Assembly (NCBI GenBank): GCA_902765655.1
Contig: CACXAK010000054.1
Span: 1-10,869, forward strand
Direction of reading: 5' to 3'
Source: an uncultured bacterium
Lineage (GTDB): Bacteria; Cyanobacteriota; Vampirovibrionia; Gastranaerophilales; Gastranaerophilaceae
Length of the DNA: 10,869 nt
The notes beneath the pieces were generated by a model. It was not told where the DNA came from. It did not search any database and saw only the letters and a list, made by a program, of their open reading frames with translations. Shown in pieces: positions 1 through 6,640 of the stretch (its first letter is position 1; every line of letters begins with the position of its first letter). The position numbers and the translations under genes are program-made.

Positions 1-24
1 GTTCTTTATTTAATATATTATCAA

Positions 25-1827
25 TTATTCGGCATCTTTTTTGGCAAATGACTGATTTGCTCTTGAAGATATTTCTTCTTTTATTTTAGAAATAAATTCA
101 TCAATGCTAAATGTGCCGACTTGACCGATACCTCTTGCGCGAACGGCAACTGTACCTTCTTGTGCTTCTCTGTCGCCGACTACACAAACATAAGGAATTT
201 TCTTGTCCTGTAAGGATTCTCTTATTTTGTAGTTCATTGATTCCGAACGATCATCTAATTGTACTCTAATACCTGCATCACGCATTTTTTTATAAACAAT
301 TTCAGCGTAATCTGTGTGTTTATCATTAGAAATAGGAACTACATTAACCTGAGTAGGTGCAAGCCATGTCGGGAATGCGCCTGCGTAATGTTCAATTAAA
401 ATACCATGGAATCTTTCCATTGAGCCAAAGATTACTCTGTGAAGCATCAACGGAGTTTTTAACTGACCGTCTTTGTCTTGGTATTTAATATCAAATCTGG
501 CAGGTAAGTTAAAGTCTAACTGAATTGTAGCACATTGCCAGGTTCTGCCGATAGCATCTTTGACTTTAAAGTCAATTTTCGGCCCGTAGAATGCCCCGTC
601 TCCTTCGTTGATGTCATATTTCATCCCTCGGCGTTCCATTGCTTCTTTCAAGCCGGCTTCTGCTTTGTCCCAATTTTCTATTTCCCCGACAAAGCTTTCA
701 GGACGTGTTGAAAGTTCAACTTCAAATTCCATATTGAATATAGCCATTGTATCCGCTACAAAATCAATAATTGCATTGATTTCATCAACCAACTGTTCAG
801 GAGTGCAGAAGATGTGAGCATCGTCTTGCGTAAAGCCCTGAACACGAGTCAAACCGGATAATGCACCTGATTTTTCTTTACGATAAACAGTGCCTAATTC
901 TGCCATTCTTAGTGGTAATGAACGATAAGAATATCTGTTTGCCTGATAAATCAAAATATGGAACGGGCAATTCATTGGTTTCACAACGTATTGGTCGTCC
1001 GAATCCTCATCTTTTTGTACAAAAAACATATTTTCCTTGTAGTGATCCATGTGACCTGAAATTTCCCAAAGAGTAGATTTTGCAATTTGAGGAGTGTTAA
1101 CGATTACATAACCTCTTTTGCGGTGTTCTTCTCTCCAGTAATTTTCAATCTGCTCACGAACGCAAGCTAAATTCGGATGCCACAATACAAGTCCCCCGCC
1201 CATTTCTTCACGGGTTGAGAACAGGTCTAATTGTTTGCCGAGTTTTCTGTGGTCACGTTTTTCTGCTTCTTCCAGAAATGTCAAATATGCCTGCAAATCC
1301 TCTTTATTCCAGTATGCGGTCGCATAAATTCTTTGAAGCATTTTATTTTTTTCGTTTCCGCGCCAATATGCGCCTGCAACTTTTAATAATTTGAACGCAT
1401 TTGCTTTTATATATGATGTGTTTGGCAAGTGCGGCCCTGCGCAAAGATCATTAAATAAAGCATTCCCGTCTTTATCTTTTGTAATATATAAAGTCGGGTT
1501 ATCGTTGCGGTGTTCTTCCAATAGTTCTGCTTTGTAGATTTCACCCTGAGATTTAAATTCATCAATTTGTGCCTGAACATCAGGAATTTCATATCTTTCA
1601 AATGTAAGATTTTGTTTAACAATTTCTTTCATTTTTTCTTCGATTTTGTCCAAATCTTCCTGTGTAAAAGCATGACCATCTGTCAAATCAAAGTCGTAAT
1701 AAAATCCGTCAGCAGTTGATGGCCCGATTGCTAATTTTGCAGACGGGAATAAACTTTGAACAGCTTGAGCCATAATGTGAGATGTCGAGTGTCTTAAAAT
1801 CGACAAAGTTTCGTTGTTCTTTTCCAT
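25..1827 (-). CDS. thrS: Threonyl-tRNA synthetase, form lacking the N-terminal TGS domain
   Basis: Charges tRNA-Thr with threonine in the cytoplasm (class II synthetase) and should clear Ser-tRNA-Thr through its editing domain. The 600 residues begin directly in the editing domain: H13 and H17 form the HxxxH site, and C129 and H133 complete it (CAGPH). The catalytic core follows from about residue 195. The three zinc ligands are C287 (MNCPFH), H338 (DDAH) and H463 (LHRVIFGS), spaced as in the E. coli enzyme. Motif 2 lies around 307-316 and motif 3 (GSMERF) at 468-473. The anticodon-binding domain starts near 485 (FPTWLAPTQ). The E. coli enzyme has 642 residues; the missing part is the roughly 60-residue TGS domain. 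It is not hidden upstream, because an in-frame stop lies at 1867-1869. The start has an AGAAAGG Shine-Dalgarno 11 bases upstream. Identity is very secure. Confidence 0.98.
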   Translation of the reverse strand: MEKNNETLSILRHSTSHIMAQAVQSLFPSAKLAIGPSTADGFYYDFDLTDGHAFTQEDLDKIEEKMKEIVKQNLTFERYEIPDVQAQIDEFKSQGEIYKAELLEEHRNDNPTLYITKDKDGNALFNDLCAGPHLPNTSYIKANAFKLLKVAGAYWRGNEKNKMLQRIYATAYWNKEDLQAYLTFLEEAEKRDHRKLGKQLDLFSTREEMGGGLVLWHPNLACVREQIENYWREEHRKRGYVIVNTPQIAKSTLWEISGHMDHYKENMFFVQKDEDSDDQYVVKPMNCPFHILIYQANRYSYRSLPLRMAELGTVYRKEKSGALSGLTRVQGFTQDDAHIFCTPEQLVDEINAIIDFVADTMAIFNMEFEVELSTRPESFVGEIENWDKAEAGLKEAMERRGMKYDINEGDGAFYGPKIDFKVKDAIGRTWQCATIQLDFNLPARFDIKYQDKDGQLKTPLMLHRVIFGSMERFHGILIEHYAGAFPTWLAPTQVNVVPISNDKHTDYAEIVYKKMRDAGIRVQLDDRSESMNYKIRESLQDKKIPYVCVVGDREAQEGTVAVRARGIGQVGTFSIDEFISKIKEEISSRANQSFAKKDAE

Positions 1828-1865
1828 ATTCAGTTTTACCTTTCTATCCTTTTGGAGTAAATATA

Positions 1866-1871
1866 ATTATA
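1866..1871 (-). promoter_or_regulatory. Possible -10 box for thrS
   Basis: The minus strand reads a perfect TATAAT here, 38 bases upstream of the thrS start codon. I see no convincing -35 hexamer at 16-18 bases, and the region is AT-rich, so chance is a real alternative. No T-box leader is visible: neither the AGGGTGG core nor a specifier stem followed by a terminator. Confidence 0.35.
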
Positions 1872-2003
1872 ATGTAACAAACACGCTACTTTATAATTTT
1901 GCATCCTAACATTGGACAACATTTATTTACCCTGAGGTGGATCCCTCAAACAAATACAAAAATATTATATAGCAAAAAAATTATTTTTGTGTTTTATAAA
2001 TGT

Positions 2004-2011
2004 AAAAGGAG
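2004..2011 (+). promoter_or_regulatory. Ribosome binding site that sets the start of the 2019-2426 gene
   Basis: AAAAGGAG ends 7 bases before the ATG at 2019. The reading frame stays open back to a TTG at 1899, but that codon has no Shine-Dalgarno and the intervening 40 codons look like AT-rich spacer. The start is therefore placed at 2019. Confidence 0.8.
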
Positions 2012-2018
2012 TATAAAT

Positions 2019-2426
2019 ATGCAGACAAATTTAAGTGTAAACAAAGTTCAGCCGGCTTTTGGCATAAGTGTATCTGATAACTTCGTAAAAGCGGCTCATA
2101 ATTATTTTAACGGAGTTGAATACAGACCATGGAGAGCAGAAGTTTTTGATAAAAAAGTCGCTCAAATGTTCAATGAATTCGGATATGACGAATTCAAAAT
2201 TTCCTACAAAAAAGAAGATATTGACGGTAAAAGAATGCATTCTTTGTATGCGGGAAATGGTGAATATAAAGTTCCGTTAACTCATAAGGATAAATTTAGA
2301 AAAGTCATAGAAAAATTTCAGAGAATGAATAAAGGTGAGCTATATATTAAAATCAAACAATTCCGTCAGGAGCATCCCGAATTAATGCCTATAAAAAAAG
2401 AAATCAAAAATGTAGATACAGATTAA
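2019..2426 (+). CDS. Protein of unknown function, 135 residues
   Basis: I do not recognise this protein. It is soluble and charged, with no signal peptide or membrane segment. The N-terminus (MQTNLSVNKVQPAFGIS) looks like a short flexible leader ending in a PAFG motif. A globular region of mixed helix and strand follows (about residues 20-85, with YRPWRAEVFDKKV and FGYDEFKISY). The C-terminal half is a lysine-rich helical stretch (about 88-125, with KDKFRKVIEKFQRM) ending in HPELMPIKKE. The start is fixed by a strong Shine-Dalgarno at 2004-2011. It is transcribed alone, divergently from thrS, and ends in a strong hairpin terminator shared with hydG. Short leaders with an F-G motif are, as I recall, common in proteins of gut Gastranaerophilales, so this may be a lineage-restricted family; that is recollection only. 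Reality of the gene is well supported, function is not. Confidence 0.85.
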   Translation: MQTNLSVNKVQPAFGISVSDNFVKAAHNYFNGVEYRPWRAEVFDKKVAQMFNEFGYDEFKISYKKEDIDGKRMHSLYAGNGEYKVPLTHKDKFRKVIEKFQRMNKGELYIKIKQFRQEHPELMPIKKEIKNVDTD

Positions 2427-2428
2427 CA

Positions 2429-2456
2429 AAAAAACTCTCCGTTCGGAGAGTTTTTT
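2429..2456. terminator. Bidirectional Rho-independent terminator between two converging genes
   Basis: A perfect 12-base-pair stem (2429-2440 with 2445-2456) closes a GTTC tetraloop. The core is CTCTCC/GGAGAG, flanked by six A on one side and six T on the other, so it reads as a terminator on both strands. It serves the 2019-2426 gene on plus and hydG on minus. The hydG stop codon (2455-2457) overlaps the outer edge of the stem. Confidence 0.92.
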
Positions 2457-3705
2457 AGAATCTGAAATCACGTTCACCGTGTTCAATTTTTTCAAGATAT
2501 TCTGCTGTTTTATCTTTCACCACTTCAGTTGTTTCAAGTTCGGATAATTCTTTTTTTATAAGTTCATACCCGATTTTTTTTGTTTCATCGGATGCGTAAT
2601 CTTCAAGATATTCTTTTAATGTTATGAGTGCATTAGGATGGCAGAAATTATGGATTTGCTTATCTTTGCAAATTTCCATAAATTTATCGCCGACTCTTCC
2701 TGCTCTGTAACAAGCAGTACAAAAGCTTGGGACATAGCCGATTTCCATAAGCCATTTAATAACTTCATCAAGGGTTCTTCTGTCTTCGACATCAAATTGT
2801 GCGGTTTCTTCTTCAGATATGTCCTGTGGGTGTGCATAGCCACCGACACTTGTTTTTGAACCGCCTGATATTTGAGAAATGCCCAAATCCAATACGCGTT
2901 TTCTTGTTTTTGCACTTTCTCTTGTAGATATTATCATACCCGTATATGGTACGGCTATTCTTATACAGGCAACAATTTTTGCAAATGTATCATCATCAAT
3001 TCCGTTTTCAAACGCACTCGGGTCAATATCATCGGCTTTTCTGATACGAGGAACGGAAATCGTATGCGGTCCGACTCCAAAAACTGCTTCCAAATGCTCT
3101 GCATGCATTAAAAGTGCTGTGAATTCATATTTGTAAGTCGAAAGTCCAAACAAAACTCCCATTCCGACATCATCTATTCCGCCTTCCATTGCTCTGTCCA
3201 TGGCTTCCGTATGGTAATCATAATTGTGCTTAGGGCCTGTCGGGTGAAGCCGTTCGTAGCGCTCTTTATCATAAGTTTCCTGGAACAATATATATGTGCC
3301 AATACCTGCATCTTTCAATTTTCGGTAATTTTCAACCGTTGTTGCAGCAATATTAACATTGACTCTGCGGATTGCACCGTTTTTATGGTTAATTGAATAT
3401 ATTGTTTTAATTGATTCTAAAACATATTCAATAGGATTGTTAACGGGGTCTTCCCCTGTTTCAAGTGCAAGACGCTTGTGTCCCATATCTTGTAAGGCAA
3501 TTACTTCTTCCTTTATTTCTTCTTGAGTCATTTTTTTGCGCGGAATATGAGTATTTTTTGCATGGTAAGGACAATAAACACATCCGTTTACGCAATAATT
3601 TGATAAATATAACGGGGCAAAAAGGACAATTCTGTTTCCGTAATATTCCTGCTTAATTTTTTTTGCAAGTGAATAAATTTCATTATTTTTTTCTTCAATC
3701 TCCAA
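2455..3705 (-). CDS. hydG: [FeFe]-hydrogenase H-cluster radical SAM maturase HydG (main part; N-terminus lies in another frame)
   Basis: HydG cleaves tyrosine to p-cresol and makes the CO and CN- ligands of the hydrogenase H-cluster, working with HydE and HydF (neither is in this window). This frame gives 416 residues if read from a TTG at 3703-3705. The radical SAM motif is C38-x3-C42-x2-C45, preceded by YGNRIVLFAPLYLSNYC. The C-terminal second-cluster motif C329-x2-C332-x22-C355 separates HydG from its paralogue ThiH. The TIM barrel between them looks uninterrupted. The TTG is probably not a real start: the missing N-terminal helix is encoded immediately upstream in another frame (3695-3874), and joining the two gives a normal-length protein of 472 residues. 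As written, the gene needs a +1 shift near 3703-3706. It follows the ROK kinase in one transcription unit and ends in the shared terminator. Confidence 0.95.
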   Translation of the reverse strand: MEIEEKNNEIYSLAKKIKQEYYGNRIVLFAPLYLSNYCVNGCVYCPYHAKNTHIPRKKMTQEEIKEEVIALQDMGHKRLALETGEDPVNNPIEYVLESIKTIYSINHKNGAIRRVNVNIAATTVENYRKLKDAGIGTYILFQETYDKERYERLHPTGPKHNYDYHTEAMDRAMEGGIDDVGMGVLFGLSTYKYEFTALLMHAEHLEAVFGVGPHTISVPRIRKADDIDPSAFENGIDDDTFAKIVACIRIAVPYTGMIISTRESAKTRKRVLDLGISQISGGSKTSVGGYAHPQDISEEETAQFDVEDRRTLDEVIKWLMEIGYVPSFCTACYRAGRVGDKFMEICKDKQIHNFCHPNALITLKEYLEDYASDETKKIGYELIKKELSELETTEVVKDKTAEYLEKIEHGERDFRF

Positions 3706-3874
3706 GCAAAACGGATGCTTCTTTGTGAGTCAAGCCGTTACCGAGTTTTGCCTTTTCTAAAATCTTATCAATTAACGCAACATTATTTTTATTTTCTTCT
3801 GCATATTTAAGTGTTGATAAAACTTCTTCATTATCTATAAATTCTGTTGCGTGGGGTGATTTTACGTTATACAT
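3695..3874 (-). pseudogene. hydG: 5' part of hydG, out of frame with the rest (single-base frameshift)
   Basis: The true hydG start is the ATG at 3872-3874, with an AAGGGA Shine-Dalgarno 4-5 bases upstream, 14 bases after the ROK kinase stop. It encodes 59 residues, ending KEASVLLGD, then a TGA at 3695-3697. The text matches the HydG N-terminal helical region (FIDNEEVL...LIDKILEKAKLGNGLTHKEASVLL). In the family this runs directly into the EIEE...IYSLAKKIK segment, which here sits in the +1 frame. The frame-0 codons are TTG CTT GGA GAT TGA; removing one G from the GG pair (3702-3703) restores the join LLEIEE. I read this as a sequencing or assembly error or a real one-base insertion. A programmed +1 shift is possible but the site is not a recognised slippery sequence. 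Confidence 0.9.
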
Positions 3875-3888
3875 TATTCCCTTCTCTC

Positions 3889-4839
3889 TTATTCATCAAT
3901 GAGCATACTTGCCCCGATTACGCCTGCGCTGTTGCCAAGCTGAGCAGGTACTATTTCTACTGCGGAACCGGCTACAACCATAGCTCTTTGTTTTATTGTT
4001 CGTCTGATTGGTTCAAGAAGTAAATCGCCGCATTCTGCGACGCCTCCGCCTACAATAACTTTTTCAGGATTAAGCAAGTTAATAACACTTGTCAAACCAA
4101 GTCCGATATATTCACCCATTATTTCAAAAATTCTTTTAGCAACTGGGTCTCCTGCTTCTGCAGCTTTTGCAACTATATACGGAGTTATTTCTCCGTCACT
4201 TGCTAATTCTGCAAATTTAGCTGATTTCCCGCCTTTTAAATAATCCTGAGCCATAGCAACAATGGATGGCCCTGATGCATAAGCTTCCAAACATCCTGTA
4301 TCTCCGCAGCCGCAAATTGCGCCGTCTTTTGCTACAAGTTTGATATGCCCGATTTCGCCTGCTGCATTTGAAGCCCCCCGAACAAGTTTTCCGTTTATCA
4401 CAAGCCCTGAACCAATACCTGTCCCTACTGTTATGCATACAAAATTTTCACAACCTCTGCCGGCCCCAAATTTTAGTTCTCCAAGAGCTGCGCATCTAAC
4501 ATCATTATCAATTTTGGTCGGAATATGAAATTCCTCTTCAATCATTTTTGCAATCGGAACATTTACCCACCCCGGGATGTTCGGAGCAAGTTTTACTATC
4601 CCGTTTTTGCAGTCAATTTGTCCCGGGAAATCGAATCCTATTGCTTCTATTGATTTTTCATCTGTCTTTGTTTCTTTCATCAAATCACGGATTGATTGCT
4701 TAATATTATTAACGGTATATTCAAAACCCATTTTTGCGTAAGTAGGTACACTGTTTGAATAAATAATTTTGCCTTTTTCATCTACAAGAGCAATCTTAAC
4801 ATTTGTTCCGCCAACGTCTATTCCGATTCTTTTTCCCAT
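3889..4839 (-). CDS. ROK-family sugar kinase, probably glucokinase
   Basis: Cytoplasmic ATP-dependent kinase that most likely phosphorylates glucose to glucose-6-phosphate for glycolysis. The 316 residues are a normal length. The N-terminal phosphate-binding motif is DVGGTN (8-13). The catalytic aspartate is D113, in DNDVRCAALGE (111-121). The second phosphate-binding loop is TVGTGIGSGLV (137-147). The ROK zinc site is complete: H165 (GEIGH) with C176, C178 and C183 (CGCGDTGCLEAYASG). There is no N-terminal helix-turn-helix, so it is a kinase rather than a ROK repressor. ROK substrates vary (glucose, fructose, ManNAc, GlcNAc), so glucose is an inference. An AAGGGG Shine-Dalgarno precedes the ATG. 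It is first in a unit with hydG and divergent from gpmI, another glycolytic gene. Confidence 0.93.
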   Translation of the reverse strand: MGKRIGIDVGGTNVKIALVDEKGKIIYSNSVPTYAKMGFEYTVNNIKQSIRDLMKETKTDEKSIEAIGFDFPGQIDCKNGIVKLAPNIPGWVNVPIAKMIEEEFHIPTKIDNDVRCAALGELKFGAGRGCENFVCITVGTGIGSGLVINGKLVRGASNAAGEIGHIKLVAKDGAICGCGDTGCLEAYASGPSIVAMAQDYLKGGKSAKFAELASDGEITPYIVAKAAEAGDPVAKRIFEIMGEYIGLGLTSVINLLNPEKVIVGGGVAECGDLLLEPIRRTIKQRAMVVAGSAVEIVPAQLGNSAGVIGASMLIDE

Positions 4840-4852
4840 TTTTATCCCCTTC

Positions 4853-4868
4853 TTAAACTAATGTTTAA
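4853..4868. promoter_or_regulatory. Operator-like palindrome in the ROK kinase leader
   Basis: TTAAAC-TAAT-GTTTAA is a perfect inverted repeat with 6-base arms. It lies between a possible minus-strand -10 box (TATTAT, 4873-4878) and the Shine-Dalgarno of the ROK kinase. The position would suit a repressor site controlling the kinase-hydG unit. The sequence is very AT-rich, so it could be chance; no regulator is encoded nearby. Confidence 0.35.
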
Positions 4869-4954
4869 ATTTATAATATCACAAAAAAAATAGAAAAAAT
4901 GAATTTAAATTATTTGTGAGTGTTAAATTTTTGTCTGATCGGGGTGATTTTTTC

Positions 4955-4983
4955 TTGAAATTATTTTATGTTTTTGATACCCT
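4955..4983 (+). promoter_or_regulatory. Possible promoter of gpmI
   Basis: TTGAAA (4955-4960; 5 of 6 to the -35 consensus) is followed after 17 bases by TACCCT (4978-4983), which is a poor -10. It lies 33 bases before the gpmI start in the 177-base divergent spacer. An alternative -10, TATATT at 4994-4999, has no properly spaced -35. Weakly supported. Confidence 0.35.
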
Positions 4984-5016
4984 TATTCATATTTATATTG
5001 AAAGAAGGGATAGAAA

Positions 5017-6549
5017 ATGGATAAAAGAGTACTACTTTGTATAATGGACGGATGGGGTATTTCATCCGGTTCCGATAAATATGATGCAACCAAATTGGCT
5101 CATCCTGTCAATGTGCCAAAATTGGAAAAAGAAGAAAAATTTATACAAATTCATGCAGACGGAGAAAATGTTGGCTTACCTGAAGGTCAAATGGGTAACA
5201 GTGAAGTCGGTCACTTGAATCTCGGGGCAGGCAGAATTGTTTATCAGGATTTGTCAAAAATTAATAATGCTATTAAAGATGGTTCATTCTTTAAAAACGA
5301 AAGATTTTTAAATGCAGTAGAACACGTAAAAAAATACAATTCAGCATTACATATATACGGGCTTGTTTCAACAGGCGGGGTTCATTCGTCATTAAATCAT
5401 GTATTGGCGTTAATACAGCTTGCCGCTAAAAACGGAATAGAAAAATTCTATGTACATGCATTTTTGGATGGTCGTGATACTCCTCCTGCAAGTGCTTGTG
5501 AATATTTGCAAATTGTAGAAGATGAGCTGAAGAAATATAACCTCCCTCCTGTTGCAACTGCAATAGGGCGTTATTACATTATGGATCGTGATAATCGTTG
5601 GGAAAGAGTTGAAAAGGGTTATAATGCATTATTGTTGGGCGAAGGTAACCACGCATCAAACGTAATAGAAGGAGTTAAGAAATCTTATGAAGAAGGAATC
5701 ACAGACGAATTCGTTCTCCCTGTCATTGCAGGAGGCGAAGAATCAAGAATACACGATAACGATGCAATCATATTCTTTAACTTCCGTCCTGACAGAGCAA
5801 GAGAAATCACCAAGGCAATTAACTTTGCTGATTTTACCGGATTTGACAGAAAGAAAGTCTTAAAAAATATTTTGTATACTACTATGACAAGCTATGAAGC
5901 AACATTTGATTTCCCTGTTGCTTTCCCGAAAGAAAAACTTGTAAATATATTGGGTGATGTATTGGAAGCAAACGGAATAAATCAGTTCCGTACTGCAGAA
6001 ACAGAAAAATATGCTCATGTTACATGTTTCTTTAATGGTGGTATAGATGAACCGCAGCCGCATGAAACAAGAGTTCTTGTTCCGTCACCAAAAGTTCCGA
6101 CTTATGATTTGCAACCTGAAATGAGTGCACCTGAAGTTTGTGAAAATGTTTTGAAAGCAGTGAATGACCCGAAATATCAATTTATTTTGGTTAATTTTGC
6201 CAATCCTGATATGGTTGGTCATACAGGTGTAGTTGAGGCGGCAACAAAAGCTTGTAAAGTTGTCGATGAATGTGTGGGTAAAATCGCAGATGCATGCAAA
6301 CAAAATGGTGTTGTAATGTTGTTAACTGCCGATCACGGGAACTCTGAGACCATGGTAAACGAACAAACAGGTAAGCCGCACACTGCGCACACAACAAATC
6401 CTGTTCCGTTTGTTTTAATAAATGCTCCAAAAGAACTTGAATTGAAACAAACAGGTAAACTTTGTGATGTTGCTCCGACGGTATTGCAATTACTCGGCAT
6501 TGAACAACCAAAGGAAATGACAGGTGAAACGCTTATTAAAAGGCAGTAA
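5017..6549 (+). CDS. gpmI: 2,3-bisphosphoglycerate-independent phosphoglycerate mutase
   Basis: Interconverts 3-phosphoglycerate and 2-phosphoglycerate in glycolysis, through a phosphoserine and two Mn ions, in the cytoplasm. The 510 residues are the usual length and the two-domain alkaline-phosphatase-superfamily layout is intact. The phosphatase domain holds D11 (MDGWG), the nucleophile S62 (GQMGNSEVGHLNLG), D398 and H402 (NPDMVGH), D439 and H440 (TADHGNSE) and H458 (HTAHTTNPVP). The transferase domain holds H123, DGRD (151-154), R185, R191 (RDNRWER), the FRPDR motif (R257, R260) and K331. An AAGAAGGGA Shine-Dalgarno precedes the ATG. The gene is divergent from the ROK kinase. Its last codons overlap the repeat arrays that fill the gap to the SNF2 gene. 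Identity is secure. Confidence 0.98.
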   Translation: MDKRVLLCIMDGWGISSGSDKYDATKLAHPVNVPKLEKEEKFIQIHADGENVGLPEGQMGNSEVGHLNLGAGRIVYQDLSKINNAIKDGSFFKNERFLNAVEHVKKYNSALHIYGLVSTGGVHSSLNHVLALIQLAAKNGIEKFYVHAFLDGRDTPPASACEYLQIVEDELKKYNLPPVATAIGRYYIMDRDNRWERVEKGYNALLLGEGNHASNVIEGVKKSYEEGITDEFVLPVIAGGEESRIHDNDAIIFFNFRPDRAREITKAINFADFTGFDRKKVLKNILYTTMTSYEATFDFPVAFPKEKLVNILGDVLEANGINQFRTAETEKYAHVTCFFNGGIDEPQPHETRVLVPSPKVPTYDLQPEMSAPEVCENVLKAVNDPKYQFILVNFANPDMVGHTGVVEAATKACKVVDECVGKIADACKQNGVVMLLTADHGNSETMVNEQTGKPHTAHTTNPVPFVLINAPKELELKQTGKLCDVAPTVLQLLGIEQPKEMTGETLIKRQ

Positions 6550-6624
6550 GATACTAAGGCAGAAAGATTCCAAGTATTTAATATTTTGATTTCTTATTGT
6601 CATAGTGCCTTAGTAACTTAGTAT
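6543..6624. repeat. Two inverted arrays of degenerate 8-base repeats (CTTAGTNN) between gpmI and the SNF2 gene
   Basis: On the plus strand 6593-6624 divides into four 8-base units: CTTATTGT, CATAGTGC, CTTAGTAA, CTTAGTAT. On the minus strand 6566-6543 divides into three: CTTTCTGC, CTTAGTAT, CTTACTGC, the last reaching into the end of gpmI. The arrays face each other across 26 bases and can fold in two exclusive ways: 6548-6558 with 6617-6627 (11 perfect pairs), or 6553-6561 with 6606-6614 (9 perfect pairs). The structure could end gpmI transcription, although only four T follow it, or it could be a dispersed intergenic repeat. I resemble it to CTTAGT-type repeats recalled from gut metagenome assemblies, without a search. 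Confidence 0.75.
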
Positions 6625-6640
6625 CTTTTAAAGGAATATT

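Noticed and set aside
1899..2018. A 40-codon upstream extension of the 135-residue protein, from a TTG at 1899
   Set aside because: No Shine-Dalgarno at the TTG, spacer-like composition, and a strong AAAAGGAG correctly placed for the ATG at 2019.
1828..2018. T-box leader for thrS, suggested by GAGGTGGATCC at about 1934-1944
   Set aside because: The match to the T-box core is partial and on the wrong strand for thrS. There is no specifier stem or terminator, and the space before thrS is too short.
3703..3705. TTG as the true start of a shorter HydG
   Set aside because: The adjacent out-of-frame sequence encodes the missing HydG N-terminus with its own ATG and Shine-Dalgarno. The TTG has no well-spaced ribosome site.
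3695..3706. Programmed +1 frameshift of the release-factor-2 type in hydG
   Set aside because: The RF2 site is CTT immediately followed by TGA with an upstream Shine-Dalgarno-like element. Here CTT is followed by GGA GAT before TGA, so the known mechanism does not fit. Kept only as a remote alternative.
3889..4839. ROK protein as a transcriptional repressor (NagC/XylR type)
   Set aside because: There is no N-terminal helix-turn-helix; the protein begins directly with the ATP-binding DVGGTN motif.
6191..6511. A 106-codon minus-strand ORF inside gpmI
   Set aside because: Fully contained in the conserved C-terminal part of gpmI, with no ribosome site or recognisable motif.
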